Positions 32,751 to 44,689 are shown, numbered from the stretch's first letter. The stretch is DNA of 64,000 nt from Rugalucina vietnamica (GCA_964017185.1 OZ024874.1:31968721-32032720); one strand, 5' to 3'. The notes: a model not told the origin generated them from the letters alone. Numbers and translations are program-made.

Positions 32751-35140
32751 AGCGAAGACAGTCGAAATGTACTAGTACTGAGACAGAAATAGCTCAGACG
32801 GGCATACAATGAGATATGGTTGTCTGATGGGTGAGAAAAGTTCAACTGTTATCCCAAAGGGTTAAGTTCAGTTCTCATTTTGCCATGAATCAATCTGCAA
32901 ACATTGAAGAAATTGTATGAATAACATTAATTCTTTATCACTATGAATGGCTTTAGAAATACATAACATTTGAGTTGTCTCCCTTCCAATTAAACATTGA
33001 AATTTGTTGTTGTTGGTTCCTGGTGCGTTTTTTCTTATTATTGAGAATGTAGCTGTTATCTGTTTTTGAGGATTTTAATTTTTGGATTGGAATGTGTGCA
33101 CATGCACGAAGCATTCCCATTGTTTTTCATCAACAGAATAATAAGAAAATGACAATTATGTACAAGACAACCAATGCTTATTGAATGAAGACAGCTACAT
33201 GTATACCTTACAATTTGACACAACATACAATCCTCAACATGTCTTATTTAAGAACAAAGGTGTGCAAAAAGTGTTAACAACAAATATATTTTATATTATG
33301 AAACTTTTGAAAACAATCATTTTGCAGTATACTTGATATGCACCATGAAAACAGTGTGAAAGTTTTATTTTACAATGCACCGTAAGGAAAATACACATGT
33401 AAATTCTGGTATGCTGGGTCACAATCTTCTCCATTACTTAGTACTTAGTAATGATACATCTTGTTCCTGGGTTTATTTGCATAATGCATCTTTGGTACAA
33501 CCATGGCAGGTGAGAAGTATATGTCAACCAACAAACTTTAACCCTCCTCTGTCTTCTTGGCCTAAAAATAAACAGGGAATAACAATTTTTATGCAATTTG
33601 TCATGTAGCTCTGTCTCATATATAGCCCTGAATTTAAAATTACCAATGCACACTCTTCGTTAGAATAAAGTATCATTAGGAAAACACTTTCGAGTAATAC
33701 CCACATTTTTCTTGCAGCAATAAAAATTTTCTTTTCGTCTGTTTCAATTTTCTTTTTTTTTGCTTCTGATCATATATTGAACAGCCACCATGACATTACA
33801 GAGACATATTCCAATGAATATATGCATTAACAGATTCTTGTAAGTACAACTAAATTAATTGAACTTTGCAAAAACAATGCAAACCCTCAAGTATCTTTAT
33901 GTTTCTCATAATAATGAAATCTGAATTGATATTTGTATGCTTAAACTCAGATCTAATAATCCTGGATATGTAACTACTGTGAATGTATGGTATTTATTAG
34001 AAATATGTTGTCTTGGCTAGGTTGTCAAATCTGTAATTGATAAGTTGACAAGCTGATAATTCAATTATATGAGCAAATATCCAAGATTATTTTTTTTATT
34101 AAGCAATAGCTTTAATATATTAAAATCAAGCAAAGACAACATAAATTGACATTTGCTTTAGTGCCATATCCAGGTTATTTTAGATCTGAGGTATAATACA
34201 CATGTATATTAAAAGAAAATTGCATGTTAAACATACAAACAATTCAGATACCATCACTGACTTACCTGCATAGGTTTTGTTTGTTAATGTATTGGGCAGT
34301 GGTGGCTTCATCTTAGCTTCCTGTTCAAATGGGGTGGTGGTGGCTGTTCATTTGATGTTCGGCATGAACTCCTTGTTTTACTAAAATCAGAATAAAAATC
34401 ATATAGCATCCGACCACAGAATTAAACAGTCATGGTATCACAGTCAACAACTGGAAGTTTGTAATTTAAAAACAAACAAAAATGATAATTAATGACACTT
34501 GCAAAAATGGTAATGATAGCAGAAATTCTGGTTATGGGGGGTACAGGGGTGTATAGAACATCAGGTGTTAGGTGGGGTTGGGGTTGAGCAAACATGCTGA
34601 CGGGAAAATTGCCCATAATCAATATTCTGATCAAAATGTCTATTTATTTCACTGAAAATTTTCATTTTTTTTACAGCAGAAAAAAATATTGCATGACCAA
34701 GTTATCAAAGTTATCATAATATTAAAATATGATGACATATGTAATGAGTCATTGTAAGTTGTAGCCCCACCCTACCAGCCTGCTGCACCCCCCCCCCACA
34801 CACACACATATATGGATACTACTGGGTAGAGTGGGGATATCCAGATTAAAGTGCAATCACTTTTTGTCCCTGCAGCGGCAGTGCAGGGAAGATGCCAGGT
34901 TTTTACAGTATTATCCTTACCCCAATGAGGCAGGGCAAAGATCATGGGTTTGACCTCAAGTGTCTCCTGAGACAATGGGGTTGACTTATTGCAGGGCACC
35001 GAAAACTGGAATGTCATAATCCCCGCCCTTCCCCACAGTTTAGGGTGGAGGGGCATGTTCCTATTTGTGTAGAAAATTACGCTTGGCATTTCGCAGAGTA
35101 ACTTGAGATGATGATCAGAAATTGATCGCCTCAGTATATG
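32751..35140. other. No recognised gene
   Basis: This is AT-rich interior of the 19.3-kb insertion with short frames only. Confidence 0.35.
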
Positions 35141-35149
35141 AAGATATAA

Positions 35150-35268
35150 AGTGGAGCGGACTGATGCAGGGGTAGAGTGGTTGATTCCCGTCTTGGCGGT
35201 CCCAGGCTCAATCCTCAGCTGGGGCACTTTTAGTTGTGGCCTTGAGCAAGTCACATTTTCCACAGCTC
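35150..35268 (+). mobile_element. tRNA-derived SINE
   Basis: GATGCAGGGGTAGAGTGGTT (A-box-like), CCCAGGCTCAATCCTCAGCT (degenerate B-box) and GTGGCCTTGAGCAAGTCACA (SINE body motif) in order. Confidence 0.55.
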
Positions 35269-35279
35269 CTAAGGTTATG

Positions 35280-35576
35280 CACCAGTCATTTGTAAACACT
35301 GCACCCCCCCCCACACACACACACCTAGGGAAAGGGTGGGGGAAATTAACAGGGCTGAAGTGCGGGGCAATTACTTTTCAAGTGTCCCGGCAGTGCATGC
35401 GAAATAACGGGGTTTGACATTAAGATCTTTACCCCAAAGAGATTTTCTACTGCGAAGGGCGGTTTTGACCTCCAGTTTGCCCCCTGGGTGGGGCTCAGAG
35501 CAGAGACCTGAAACTGAAAAGTCATAATCGCTGCCCTTCCCCGTAGGTGGGGGAGCAGTGGTTACAAATGACTGGT
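35280..35576. mobile_element. MITE-like element with CACCAGTCATTTGTAA ends
   Basis: The left end ACCAGTCATTTGTAAACACT is mirrored by AGTGGTTACAAATGACTGGT. Between are C- and G-rich runs. Same family as 44900; a fragment is at 10650. Confidence 0.7.
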
Positions 35577-36406
35577 TCATAATGGTCAGAAATTGATTGA
35601 CTCAGTAAACGGTAAAGAAAAAACAAAACAAAAATGTCTGACTTGGCAATGCTGCGCGTCAATGTTGACCGATCGGATGTCATTTCTTTCCAACAAAGAT
35701 TTTGAGAAATATTTTGGAAAGTGCAGAACAGTAGTCGAATTAAACTCTTCTGAGAATAACGCTGTAAAACAACACTGAATGGCTTTATCGTGTTTATTCC
35801 ATTTCTTACCACTTTTGTGGATTCTTTCTTTCCCAGGTGTTGTCAAACTTATCGATTTTGTTTTTTTACACATTCCGGAAGCTCAACTTTGATGACGATT
35901 TCCTCAATAAATTGGACTTCTCCCGCGTAGCTACTCAGCTATAAGACGGACTAGAGTTTACACTTCGAGTTTTTGATAAATGTTCCGTTATTCCTTCTGG
36001 GGGATTTTTTTGTTTCATTATTTTCAAAGACATGTCTCTCAAGATAATAATTTTCGAGAACTCAGGTGCTTCTTTTCCCATTGCATTTAGATAGCGTTCC
36101 TTGATCTGTTAAAGTTAAAAATGTTAAAAATAGATGTAAATAGGATTGAAAAAAGTAAACAAATATCAAGACAGAACTGACACTTCAAGTTACTCGCAAA
36201 ATAAAGCCCATAAATTAGGGAGATTTTCGCGCCATTTTCATGACGCCATTTTGAAGGGATTATTTTTTGACGCGCTTGGTGACGTTTTGTAAATACTTTC
36301 ACAACTTTTGACGTCGTTGCCGTTCGACTATCAATCAACAGAGAAAATATCAATATCATTCCATTGGTGAAAACACTATTTTTTATAAAAAATATAATTT
36401 TGTTAA

Positions 36407-36900
36407 AGGAATAGGCCCACAAACTATTGTGTGTGCGTTTTATGAAAGCCTTCATGTAGCTGAACAGTTTGCAACAAATTTTATGAAAATCAACCAAGGT
36501 CTAAGAAAATTATAGGGATTTGAAAATTTTGATGGCCCAAATCCAGAACGAGGCTATGAGGGTATGACGTCACTCCCTCACAATCATGGAATTGTAAATA
36601 TGTGCCATTTCCATGCATATTAAAGTATGAAAGTTGTTGAAATACTTTTCATCCACTTAATAGAATCATACTGATCTGTTTTCAAATGTAAAAATTAAGT
36701 CTACTACTGTAAATAAGCATTTTTCCTTTTTGGTCACGTGACTGGCTAAACAAAATGGCGGCCACCATAGGCGGCCATTGTTGAATATTAAGACTTTCTT
36801 CAAAACCACTTAACCGATTTTAATAAATGTGGTGTCAAAATGTTTGTTTCGCTGATCTCTTTCTTTTGAAATGAAGTATAATGTTTGTAAACCTATTCCT
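36407..36900. mobile_element. TTAA-flanked MITE (494 bp)
   Basis: TTAA flanks both sides (36403-36406, 36901-36904). The ends AGGAATAGGCCCACAAAC and GTTTGTAAACCTATTCCT form imperfect inverted repeats. The ends differ from the 19.3-kb host insertion, so this is a different TTAA family. A TA duplication is an alternative reading. Confidence 0.75.
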
Positions 36901-36927
36901 TTAATATCTTCATTGACTTCACTGCTA

Positions 36928-38077
36928 CACTCCCGCTTGTGTAATTGTACTCATTGAATGCGCGTAACATACGTGGGTAATACTCGCGTAATACGCGCCT
37001 CTTTCATACGCGTATGTGTCAATAGCCAGTCAAAATTAAATTCTTCTTACGCATGTGATACGCGTAATGCGCGTACATTACGCGTAATGACTTTATCCAA
37101 TGAGCGGTGAAATAGAAAAGCAAGTCATTACGCGTATTTGGAGTATATACGCGTAATATATACGTATTGTTTAACCCATCGAGAGTTAAAGTCTTACGTA
37201 AAAACTACGCGTAATATACGCGTAATGAATGAGTCAATAATCTTGTGATTGTATTGTTAAACCCAAATCCCGGTTTTGCTTTAGACCAAAACAATATCAA
37301 ATCATTTTGAAACTAAGACCTGCAGTATTAACGGCCTCGAACACTTCATGAATGCAAAATAACATGTAACAGATCTCCCCCATTAGAAATATTTTAAAAG
37401 CTTCATAACATGCATTATATCGTTCGGTAGTGACTCTAAAAATAGAGGAGGAACTCCACAGCAATGAAAAAAAAATGAATAAAACTGAACATGGCTACCT
37501 ACAATTTACTTAGTGTCTTATTTATCTGTCCACTTGTCTTCCCGAGAAGCTTAAAATCTAAAATAATGTTCCTCACTTCGATATTCATGTTGATTGTTTT
37601 CGCCATCTTGGGTTCAATGAATTTCCGATTTACTTTGAACGAAATTTAACTCACTCGTTAACACGTTATCTTAGGGTCACAGCTACATAAAACATTTTGA
37701 CAATAACTTGAATAAGGTCACACCATTTTCACGATCACGATAAAATCCATTAAACCTGCACATTTTTATTTTCGATGGAATAATAAAATCAACCGTTATG
37801 TACTTAAGCTTTTATACTCGTTGTCATTACGCGTATGATACGCGTAAATACACGTAGACGTATTGCCTATCTGATTGGCCGATACTTCATACGCGTAATG
37901 ACTGAACCTTTCGCGCATCGACGCATTTATCTCTGCTTATGAATATTAATTAGATATGTTACGCGTAAATGCGCCCATAGTTACGCGTAAATGCGCGTAA
38001 TTGGTCTTACGCACGTAATACTCACGTAATACTCGCGTAATACGCGTAAATGGAGTACAAATACGCAGGCGGGAGTG
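36928..38077. mobile_element. TA-flanked element rich in ACGCGTAA motifs (1,150 bp)
   Basis: The ends CACTCCCGC and GCGGGAGTG sit inside TA dinucleotides (36926-36927, 38078-38079). For about 250 bp inside each end the sequence is packed with TACGCGTAA and CGCGTAAT variants, palindromic around ACGCGT, in both orientations. The central 500 bp lacks them. Non-coding. Confidence 0.82.
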
Positions 38078-38149
38078 TAAGTTAAATCTTGTAAAAGATA
38101 GATCCGTTGGAGCTCGGTCACTGACGAGACTCAAGTAGCCGAAAACATG

Positions 38150-38310
38150 GTATGGTGCAGTGGTTATGTCACTCGCCTTGTAAACCAGGGGGTCGCAGGT
38201 TCGACCCCGGGCTTCTCCAGCCCGTTGGATGGGACTATAAACCGAGGTCCCGTCTCCATATGACCTTAGCTGATGGTGTGACGTTAATCCCCAATCGACC
38301 AACTTTCTCA
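38150..38310 (+). mobile_element. tRNA-derived SINE, near complete
   Basis: TGGTGCAGTGGTTATGTCAC (A-box) and GTCGCAGGTTCGACCCCGGG (B-box) are followed by the body GGACTATAAACCGAGGTCCC and ATGACCTTAGCTGATGGTGT. This links the tRNA head to the tail motif found elsewhere as fragments. Confidence 0.75.
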
Positions 38311-38369
38311 TTAATATGTTCACTGCTCTTAAAGGGTCTCTGTTTACATTTTCATTGCTGCGTTCTAAC

Positions 38370-38853
38370 AATTTCGTCACGGTGCAGGCAGGTGGGTCCC
38401 GGTTTTATTTCCGAATCGGTAGAACCCGATGTTAAACTGGTTGGTTCTTAAGGGTGTCGAGTCATGCAACGGTCTTGTGCTGGTGTTTCACGTTGTTGAA
38501 GAAAGTAGCAACCACTGAGATTCACGGGGTGAACCGGGACTCCAACGGATCCAAAACGGGCTTCAAGGTAGGAAAACTTTTAAAGGCCCCTGTTCATTAA
38601 GGTGGAATCCCGGTGAAGGCCCGGTTTGTGTCGAATGGCACGGTGTCGTCCCATTTACCCACAGTTTACTTTTGATCATCCCGGTTTATCATGGTCGAAC
38701 CCCGGTGGTATAACGTTTTGCACTCGGTGTCGCCCATGGCCAGTTCTGCAACGGAATTTCCCGGCTTGCCACGCATGTCTACGGTGACGTTATGGTTCTA
38801 CTCCGGTTCAACACGAGTCATCCTGGTTAACCGTAAATAATCCAGGACTGTGA
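38370..38853. repeat. CCCGGTT-rich repeat, left of LINE
   Basis: Spaced CCCGGTTT/CCCCGGT motifs with AACC blocks. It ends GGACTGTGAGAACA, which resembles GGGACAGTGAGAACA at 43490-43506 on the far side of the LINE. Confidence 0.55.
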
Positions 38854-41800
38854 GAACATAGCTTATAATAATAATAATGTCTTTATTTAAAGAGGATGAC
38901 ATATTTAGTACAAAAACTAATCTCACATATGGTCCTCTGAAGAGTAAAACATATATGAATATGGTTATATACATATGTACAAAATATGATGTCTGGAATA
39001 CCTATCAAAATATGTACACTTTTTGCTCTTAAATGAGGCATAGAATTAAAATGAAAAATACAACTTAAGGACACTCAGATATATCTGTGATTACAGATTT
39101 GAGGTAATATGTGATTCATCGTGAGTACAGGAGACTTTTGATCCATACAGAATTTAAAAAATATATCATCTTTATAAGTGCATGACTAGTGAAATTTTCT
39201 AAATAAAACCATTTTTCACCATAACCATTTATATTTATTGACCCCTGATCGACAGGCAGGGGCCACATTGGTGTTTACTTGCTAATTGAGTTGAGGAAAG
39301 ATACTGGGTGTCCTCAAGTATAAAAAGCTGTCCCGTTGAATGAATGATACAAATTAAAATAGAACTGAGAGACTCATCGATGGCATGCGTTAGCAAGCTG
39401 TCTGGCTGGGTGGTTTCCCTACCTAGGTCGTTGCTACCGAAAACCTCCAATAAATCTCTAAGCCCTATGTTTGCAGTCAGCTAGACTGTGTCCAGCAACC
39501 GCGAGCAACAATACAAAACATGAAATAACATGCAATATCAAAGTGGGGACAACAATACAATTATACTAGTAATATAGCAAGATCCAGTCAAGTTTGAGAA
39601 CATGAAGAGACCAAGGGGTTGATATACAATTTAACCTGCGTGTATTTGCCAGTCGGGACAGCGGTAATGTGGCGGAAACCAATGTCCAGACAGCATACCA
39701 CTGCCCCAAAAGTTACAAGTAAGTGCTTTGTGACTGGGTATGTGTGCAACATGTTTATGCCTCGTTAAATGGTTTACTTAATATTTCATCGCGACGTTTT
39801 GAATAGGTTTAAACTTGTTGATGTTCTATAGTATTTGCCAATCGGGACAGTGGTAGTGTGGCGGAAACCAATGTCCAGACAGCACACCACTGTCCCAACA
39901 ATTATAGATATGTGCTTTATGGCTGGCTATGCATGCAACGTAGTCTATGTCTCGTTAAGTTGTTTATTTAAATAGTATTTCTTTACAGACGTTTTGAAAG
40001 TGGCAAGACTTGTTGATTTTCTAATTTCTAGTGGCAAAGCATTCCATAGTTTTGGACCCGTGACAGAAAAAGATTTTTTATAATATGCCGTTCGTGCAAA
40101 TGGAACTTTCAGAATTTCCTGTTCACTAGAACGTAAATTTCTAGTGTTTGTTTCAGAAGATTTCGTAAGAAGGCTTGATAAATACTCAGGGGCTTGGCCA
40201 TTAAGAGACTTAAAAACCATAATGCAAATATGATATTCCACTCTGTTAGTAAATGTAAGCCAGCCTAGCTCTCGGAACATTTCTTTTGATGGTGTCATGA
40301 AGTCTGCTTGAAGAATAATTCGCGCTGCTCGTTTCTGTAACTTTAGCACTCTGTTGATATTGTATGTTGAACACTGTCCCCAAATCATGCAGCCGTAGTC
40401 AAAGATAGGTAGAATATAGGAGTTATAGTAAAGTTTAAGATTGGACATGTCCACATATTTGGATAGTAGTTTTAAAAGAGTTATTCGTCTTGTGATATTA
40501 AGACAAACAGAGTCGATTTGTTTATCCCAGGAGAGCGTTTTATCGATGATTATCCCCAGCAGTTTTTGGTTGTCAACGTTTGAGATATCTTCATTATCAA
40601 TTGTAATATTTAATTTATCATAATTGGATAAATTTTGCCTACTTCCTATAGACATAGAAGATGTTTTGGTTAAGTTTACAAACATTTTGTGTACAACGCA
40701 CCAAAATTTGAAATCAGTTGAACTACCCTGGAGTTTTACTTGAACAACATTTTGGTCTTTATGAGCTGTATGTGCAGTTGTATCATCCGCATAGATTTCG
40801 GCATATGCCTCATTGATATATAAAGGCATGTCATTAATGAAAATAAGAAAGAGCACAGGGCCGAGTACAGAGCCCTGTGGCACACCAGATGTAACTTGCT
40901 GGAAAGAAGAGGTTGCTGTTTTATCTACAATGCATTGTCTTCTATTTGTCAGGTACGATGTCATCCATTCCATAGTGCGATTGTCAAATTTGTGGGACTT
41001 AAGTTTCTTTAGTAAAATTTCATGGTCAACAACATCAAATGCTTTTCTTAGGTCAAAGAAAACTGCGCCTGTGAGTTCTCCTTTTTCAATATTTTTCAGC
41101 CATTTGTCTAATAAGCCTAGTAATGCAGTATTGCATGAATGATTTTTTCTAAACCCTGACTGAGACTTGTGTAGGATGTCATACTTTTTTAGATAGGCGA
41201 ACAGGTGCTTTGTAACATGTTTTTCAACTATTTTAGATATTACTGGGAGAACTGAGATAGGGCGATAATTTGAAGGGTCCGATTTTGTACCTCCTTTATG
41301 AATCGGTTTGATTTTGGCAAGTTTAAGTGATTCCGGGAATTGGCCATTGATCAGGCTTAAATTTATTATTTCTAACAGAGTTGGTGCTACTGTTTCGGCT
41401 GATGTCTTCAAAATTCTAGGAGTAATACCATCGAGACCTGTAGCTTTTGTTACATCAAGCGACTTCAAAGATGTTATGAGATTGGTCATTTTCATGAGAG
41501 GGATGCCAAACTGGACTGTATTTGGTATTTTAGTTTTTATGTAATTATCAAGAGTACTTGTCTCAAACTGTGGATTGTCTTGTGGGTTTTCAGTCTTAAG
41601 TTTATCACTTATTGTTGAAAAGAAGGTATTCAGGCATTCTGAAATAATGTGTGGATCAGTCGTAGAATTTCCGTTTACTGTCAGTTCATCGGGAAGCTTA
41701 TTTTCTTTTGATTTACCATTTATGTCTTTTATATGTTTCCATAAATATGTATTGTCTTTATTTTCGGCAATTGACTTTGCAAAAAAACCTTTCTTTGAAG

Positions 41801-43348
41801 TACGTATCAACTGTATGGTTTTATTTCGCCAATGTTTGTACTGAGGCCAGTTTCGTGACTTATGGTACATATCTCTCTGTTTACTAGCAAATTTGATATC
41901 CTCGTTAAACCAGTCTGGTTGAGATTCTTTTTTCACCCGCTTTGTCTTGATTGGGGCATGCTTGTCAAAAACGGTCATAAAGGTTTGGATAAAGGTTTCA
42001 AAATTTTGATCCGAGTCCACAGGAGAAATATTGATATTTGTCATAGTGTCTGTCATATCTGAGAGAAAATGTTCTTCGTTGAAAGCCTTATATGACCGGT
42101 ATTGTATCGTTGTATGCATATTTCGTTTAATGTTAGATTTTCCGGTAACACGTGTAAATTGTATAGGAAAATGGTCACTAACTGCAATATTAGGTACCGA
42201 TAAATCAACAACTAGATCAGGTTTGGATGCATAAAGATGGTCTATGATTGTTGAGGAATTAGCTGTGATTCGCGTTGGTTCTTTGATAAGCTGTTTTAAG
42301 TCATTAATTTCCATTGCATGTTTCCATTTAGTGTTGCATAATTGTTCATCTTTTATATCTATATTGAAGTCACCCATGAGATAAATTTCATCGGTGAAAG
42401 TAAGCGATTTTTCGATCTGTCTTGAAAATTTATCTGTCCATTCTGTTGGAGATGAAGGTGGACGATAGGCCGAACATACTAAGAAGGAATTTGATTGTCT
42501 TATTTTGACTTCAATCCAAATAGATTCTACGTCCGACGTTTCAATGTCGTTTCTTCTAACATAGTCAAGTCCCTCTCTTAAATAAATAAGAATGCCCCCG
42601 CCATTATTGGATGAAATTTCTGAACAATCTTCTCTATCTTTTCGTTCGTGTGTATATCCATTAACATGAAGTGTTTCATCATTTATTGCTTTGTTCAAAA
42701 ATGTTTCACAAACGCCGAAAATATCAACAGCAGATCCTTGTAGCATAATTTTTACTTGATCAAGTTTAGGTTTTAGGTGACGGATGTTAAAGTTTGCTAT
42801 ATGGACGCCCCTACGACTAAATTTGAACTCATTTAGAAAATCTTGTGACACAGTTGTTATATTGCCGTCGTCATGGTTTCTACACGCTATGTGTTCATTT
42901 GAATCGCGACTTGTGTTTGAGGATTCAGAATGTGTGCTGTTTGTAATATTATTAGTTGTTATGTTGCCAGGGACATTTTCTTGAAGCTGTACGGTATTGG
43001 ATATTGAAGAGCATGTTTTTTGTTGATTCGAGTTGTTACATTGTGGGTCATTGCATTCACTGCATAGCCAGCTTAGCAGATGATATTTGGCATTTGACAG
43101 GTCCCCAGACACTAATTCCTAATGTCTATTGTTACCTCTGATGTTGTGTCTGTTAATCACCTGCTGATTACGTTTTTCTGATGGGTTTATTCCTTGGAAA
43201 GAAGAAAAGTGTCTACTGGGGAGAATTGCACAGGCCCCGTTTATATTATGTACTAGTTTTTGTATCCCAGGGAATCTGAGATTTGTCATGTCAGCATGGT
43301 AAAGGTAGCTTGGCAATTCGCCTGAGGCTAATACAAAAGAGTCAAACA
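38854..43348 (-). mobile_element. CR1/Jockey-group LINE, about 4.5 kb
   Basis: The minus-strand 3' end is an AATAAAGACATTATTATTAT tail at 38860-38885. The coding frame is 39945-43112. The 5' limit is inferred from the flanks: GTGAGAACA on the left and AAACATCTTCCAAACACCG on the right recreate GTGAGAACAGGACC...AAACATCTCCCAGACACCG of the repeat at 43496-43536. No obvious target duplication. It lies inside the 19.3-kb insertion. Confidence 0.8.
39945..43112 (-). CDS. LINE endonuclease-reverse transcriptase, uninterrupted
   Basis: The frame of 1,055 codons (counted from a GTG; the true start is uncertain) has no stop or shift. The N-terminal APE-type endonuclease shows NFNIRH, VCETFLN (catalytic Glu), SAYRPPSS, LMGDFNIDI (Asp/Asn) and AVSDHFPI (Asp-His). 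The reverse transcriptase shows KPIHKGGTKSDPSNYRPISV, FFDLRKAFDVVDH (first Asp), SGVPQGSVLGPVLFLIFIND and AEIYADDTT (YADD). The C-terminal part has SYILPIFDYGCMIWG and LQKRAARIIL, usual for CR1/Jockey-group elements. All catalytic motifs are present, so it could encode an active enzyme and must be fairly young. Confidence 0.95.
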   Translation of the reverse strand: MSGDLSNAKYHLLSWLCSECNDPQCNNSNQQKTCSSISNTVQLQENVPGNITTNNITNSTHSESSNTSRDSNEHIACRNHDDGNITTVSQDFLNEFKFSRRGVHIANFNIRHLKPKLDQVKIMLQGSAVDIFGVCETFLNKAINDETLHVNGYTHERKDREDCSEISSNNGGGILIYLREGLDYVRRNDIETSDVESIWIEVKIRQSNSFLVCSAYRPPSSPTEWTDKFSRQIEKSLTFTDEIYLMGDFNIDIKDEQLCNTKWKHAMEINDLKQLIKEPTRITANSSTIIDHLYASKPDLVVDLSVPNIAVSDHFPIQFTRVTGKSNIKRNMHTTIQYRSYKAFNEEHFLSDMTDTMTNINISPVDSDQNFETFIQTFMTVFDKHAPIKTKRVKKESQPDWFNEDIKFASKQRDMYHKSRNWPQYKHWRNKTIQLIRTSKKGFFAKSIAENKDNTYLWKHIKDINGKSKENKLPDELTVNGNSTTDPHIISECLNTFFSTISDKLKTENPQDNPQFETSTLDNYIKTKIPNTVQFGIPLMKMTNLITSLKSLDVTKATGLDGITPRILKTSAETVAPTLLEIINLSLINGQFPESLKLAKIKPIHKGGTKSDPSNYRPISVLPVISKIVEKHVTKHLFAYLKKYDILHKSQSGFRKNHSCNTALLGLLDKWLKNIEKGELTGAVFFDLRKAFDVVDHEILLKKLKSHKFDNRTMEWMTSYLTNRRQCIVDKTATSSFQQVTSGVPQGSVLGPVLFLIFINDMPLYINEAYAEIYADDTTAHTAHKDQNVVQVKLQGSSTDFKFWCVVHKMFVNLTKTSSMSIGSRQNLSNYDKLNITIDNEDISNVDNQKLLGIIIDKTLSWDKQIDSVCLNITRRITLLKLLSKYVDMSNLKLYYNSYILPIFDYGCMIWGQCSTYNINRVLKLQKRAARIILQADFMTPSKEMFRELGWLTFTNRVEYHICIMVFKSLNGQAPEYLSSLLTKSSETNTRNLRSSEQEILKVPFARTAYYKKSFSVTGPKLWNALPLEIRKSTSLATFKTSVKKYYLNKQLNET

Positions 43349-43349
43349 T
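43119..43349 (-). CDS. Upstream LINE frame, same phase, separated by one TAG
   Basis: This 76-codon frame (MFDSFVLASGELPSYLYHAD...) ends with TAG and is in phase with the main LINE frame, which continues ELVSGDLSNAKY. It may be the end of ORF1, or the start of the polyprotein with a single nonsense mutation. It has no zinc-knuckle or other recognisable motif. Confidence 0.45.
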   Translation of the reverse strand: MFDSFVLASGELPSYLYHADMTNLRFPGIQKLVHNINGACAILPSRHFSSFQGINPSEKRNQQVINRHNIRGNNRH

Positions 43350-43570
43350 CTTCCAAACACCGTTTGATTAATACAAATGTGACGGCTCGCCAGTAAACCC
43401 CGGTTCGTCCCTGTATGCCAAAGATTTCCACGTTTGCGTCACGGTTTATCCCTGTCAGTTGACGCGGTTCATTCCACTTTACAGCGTAAAACGGGACAGT
43501 GAGAACAGGACCAAAACATCTCCCAGACACCGCCTGTCCAACTTTTAGCTGAATCATCCTGAACTTAACT
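43350..43570. repeat. CCCGGTT-rich repeat, right of LINE
   Basis: It contains GGGACAGTGAGAACAGGACC and AAACATCTCCCAGACACCGC, near-repeats of the sequences abutting the two LINE ends. This supports insertion of the LINE into this repeat. Confidence 0.55.
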
Positions 43571-43844
43571 TTGGTTGGTATCTGATTGAAGTCGCTCATA
43601 ATCAGCCAACATCGTCTTCGGTGCTATGTTCGTTATCCTTCCCGTGTACTCCGGCATTAGACTTTCTCCTACTGTGTAAGTTGGCAACGTCTTTTGTTTG
43701 AAGGCTTTGCCTACAAGCATAATTTTAATAACAGTAATAAATTTTAAGATCAGGAGACATATCCATGACAAGTATAAGCCAAAATCCCTAACTTTACGTT
43801 GTAAAACCGGGGTATGCAGATGTTTACATGTTTTTAATACCAAA

Positions 43845-43916
43845 CATAGATTTTGTTTACTCGTTAGAACAGCCTCGGCGAGGCGGCTCTAACGTGCACA
43901 AACAATCTATGTTTTA
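43845..43916. repeat. AAACATAGAT palindrome, copy 3
   Basis: AAACATAGATTTTGTTTACT...AGAACAGCC and GGCGGCTCTAACGTGCACAA followed by ACAATCTATGTTTT form near-perfect arms around CTCGGCGAG. Confidence 0.75.
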
Positions 43917-43919
43917 AGC

Positions 43920-44588
43920 AAAATTATTCAACATATCAAATTTTTCTATGAAATTTTCATTTTTTACAAATGAAAAAAAAAGAATCACTGTATATTGGAT
44001 GGGCAAGTTTTCGTAACGATAAGGTAATCTTTTGCAAACTAGCATAATTAGTGGTAGTGGGCAAGTCTGCAGCAAGAGCTAGGCACGGTAACTACTTCCG
44101 CCGTGTAGTGTTCTTCAACGAGGCACTTGATAAAGCTTCGCATATTACTGGTTGACACCCGAAAACCGCTGGCGTCGTCCCAAGATGACTGAAACATTGT
44201 TGATAGTGGTGTGAAGCCATAGCCAAACCAACGCTGATGTTACCTACTCTCAAAAATTGTGAGTGAAGGGTATTTTAGGCCGCACACGAAATTATGACAT
44301 TCACTTTCTCTGACTTTTTTGATGTTGCTGCTGCTTTGCTTTTAAAGCGAAATGTTTGTTTTTCTTTAATGAATGCTTATGTCTTGCAACATATTCCAAA
44401 AAACTTGAGAAATTGCAGATTTACCTTGCCTGCGTTCGTTTGTATTGAGGTTTAACATTTTCTAGCCGCTTCAAACAAACTATCATCATTTGATTATGGG
44501 TCGCCAGCAATATTGCGAAACTAATCTTGTAGACTAAATTCAAAAGATTAAGAATGAAAATGAGAGAAAGCCACGTTAGCAAAACATT

Positions 44589-44589
<1 letters not shown>
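43920..44589. other. No recognised feature
   Basis: Non-coding sequence within the 19.3-kb insertion. Confidence 0.35.

Positions 44590-44647
<58 letters not shown>
44590..44647. repeat. (GA)n microsatellite
   Basis: A dinucleotide run of about 57 bp. Confidence 0.97.
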
Positions 44648-44650
<3 letters not shown>

Positions 44651-44689
44651 ATTCCACCCCAAGAGTTCATATCACGACTCCAAATGATT

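Noticed and set aside
34772..35320. 182-codon minus-strand protein
   Set aside because: The frame runs through MITE and SINE sequence on both sides, with no domain. It is a repeat shadow.
37946..38380. 144-codon minus-strand protein
   Set aside because: It spans the end of the TA element, a SINE and unrelated sequence.
40441..43141. Plus-strand frames across the LINE
   Set aside because: Antisense shadows of the endonuclease/reverse transcriptase frame.
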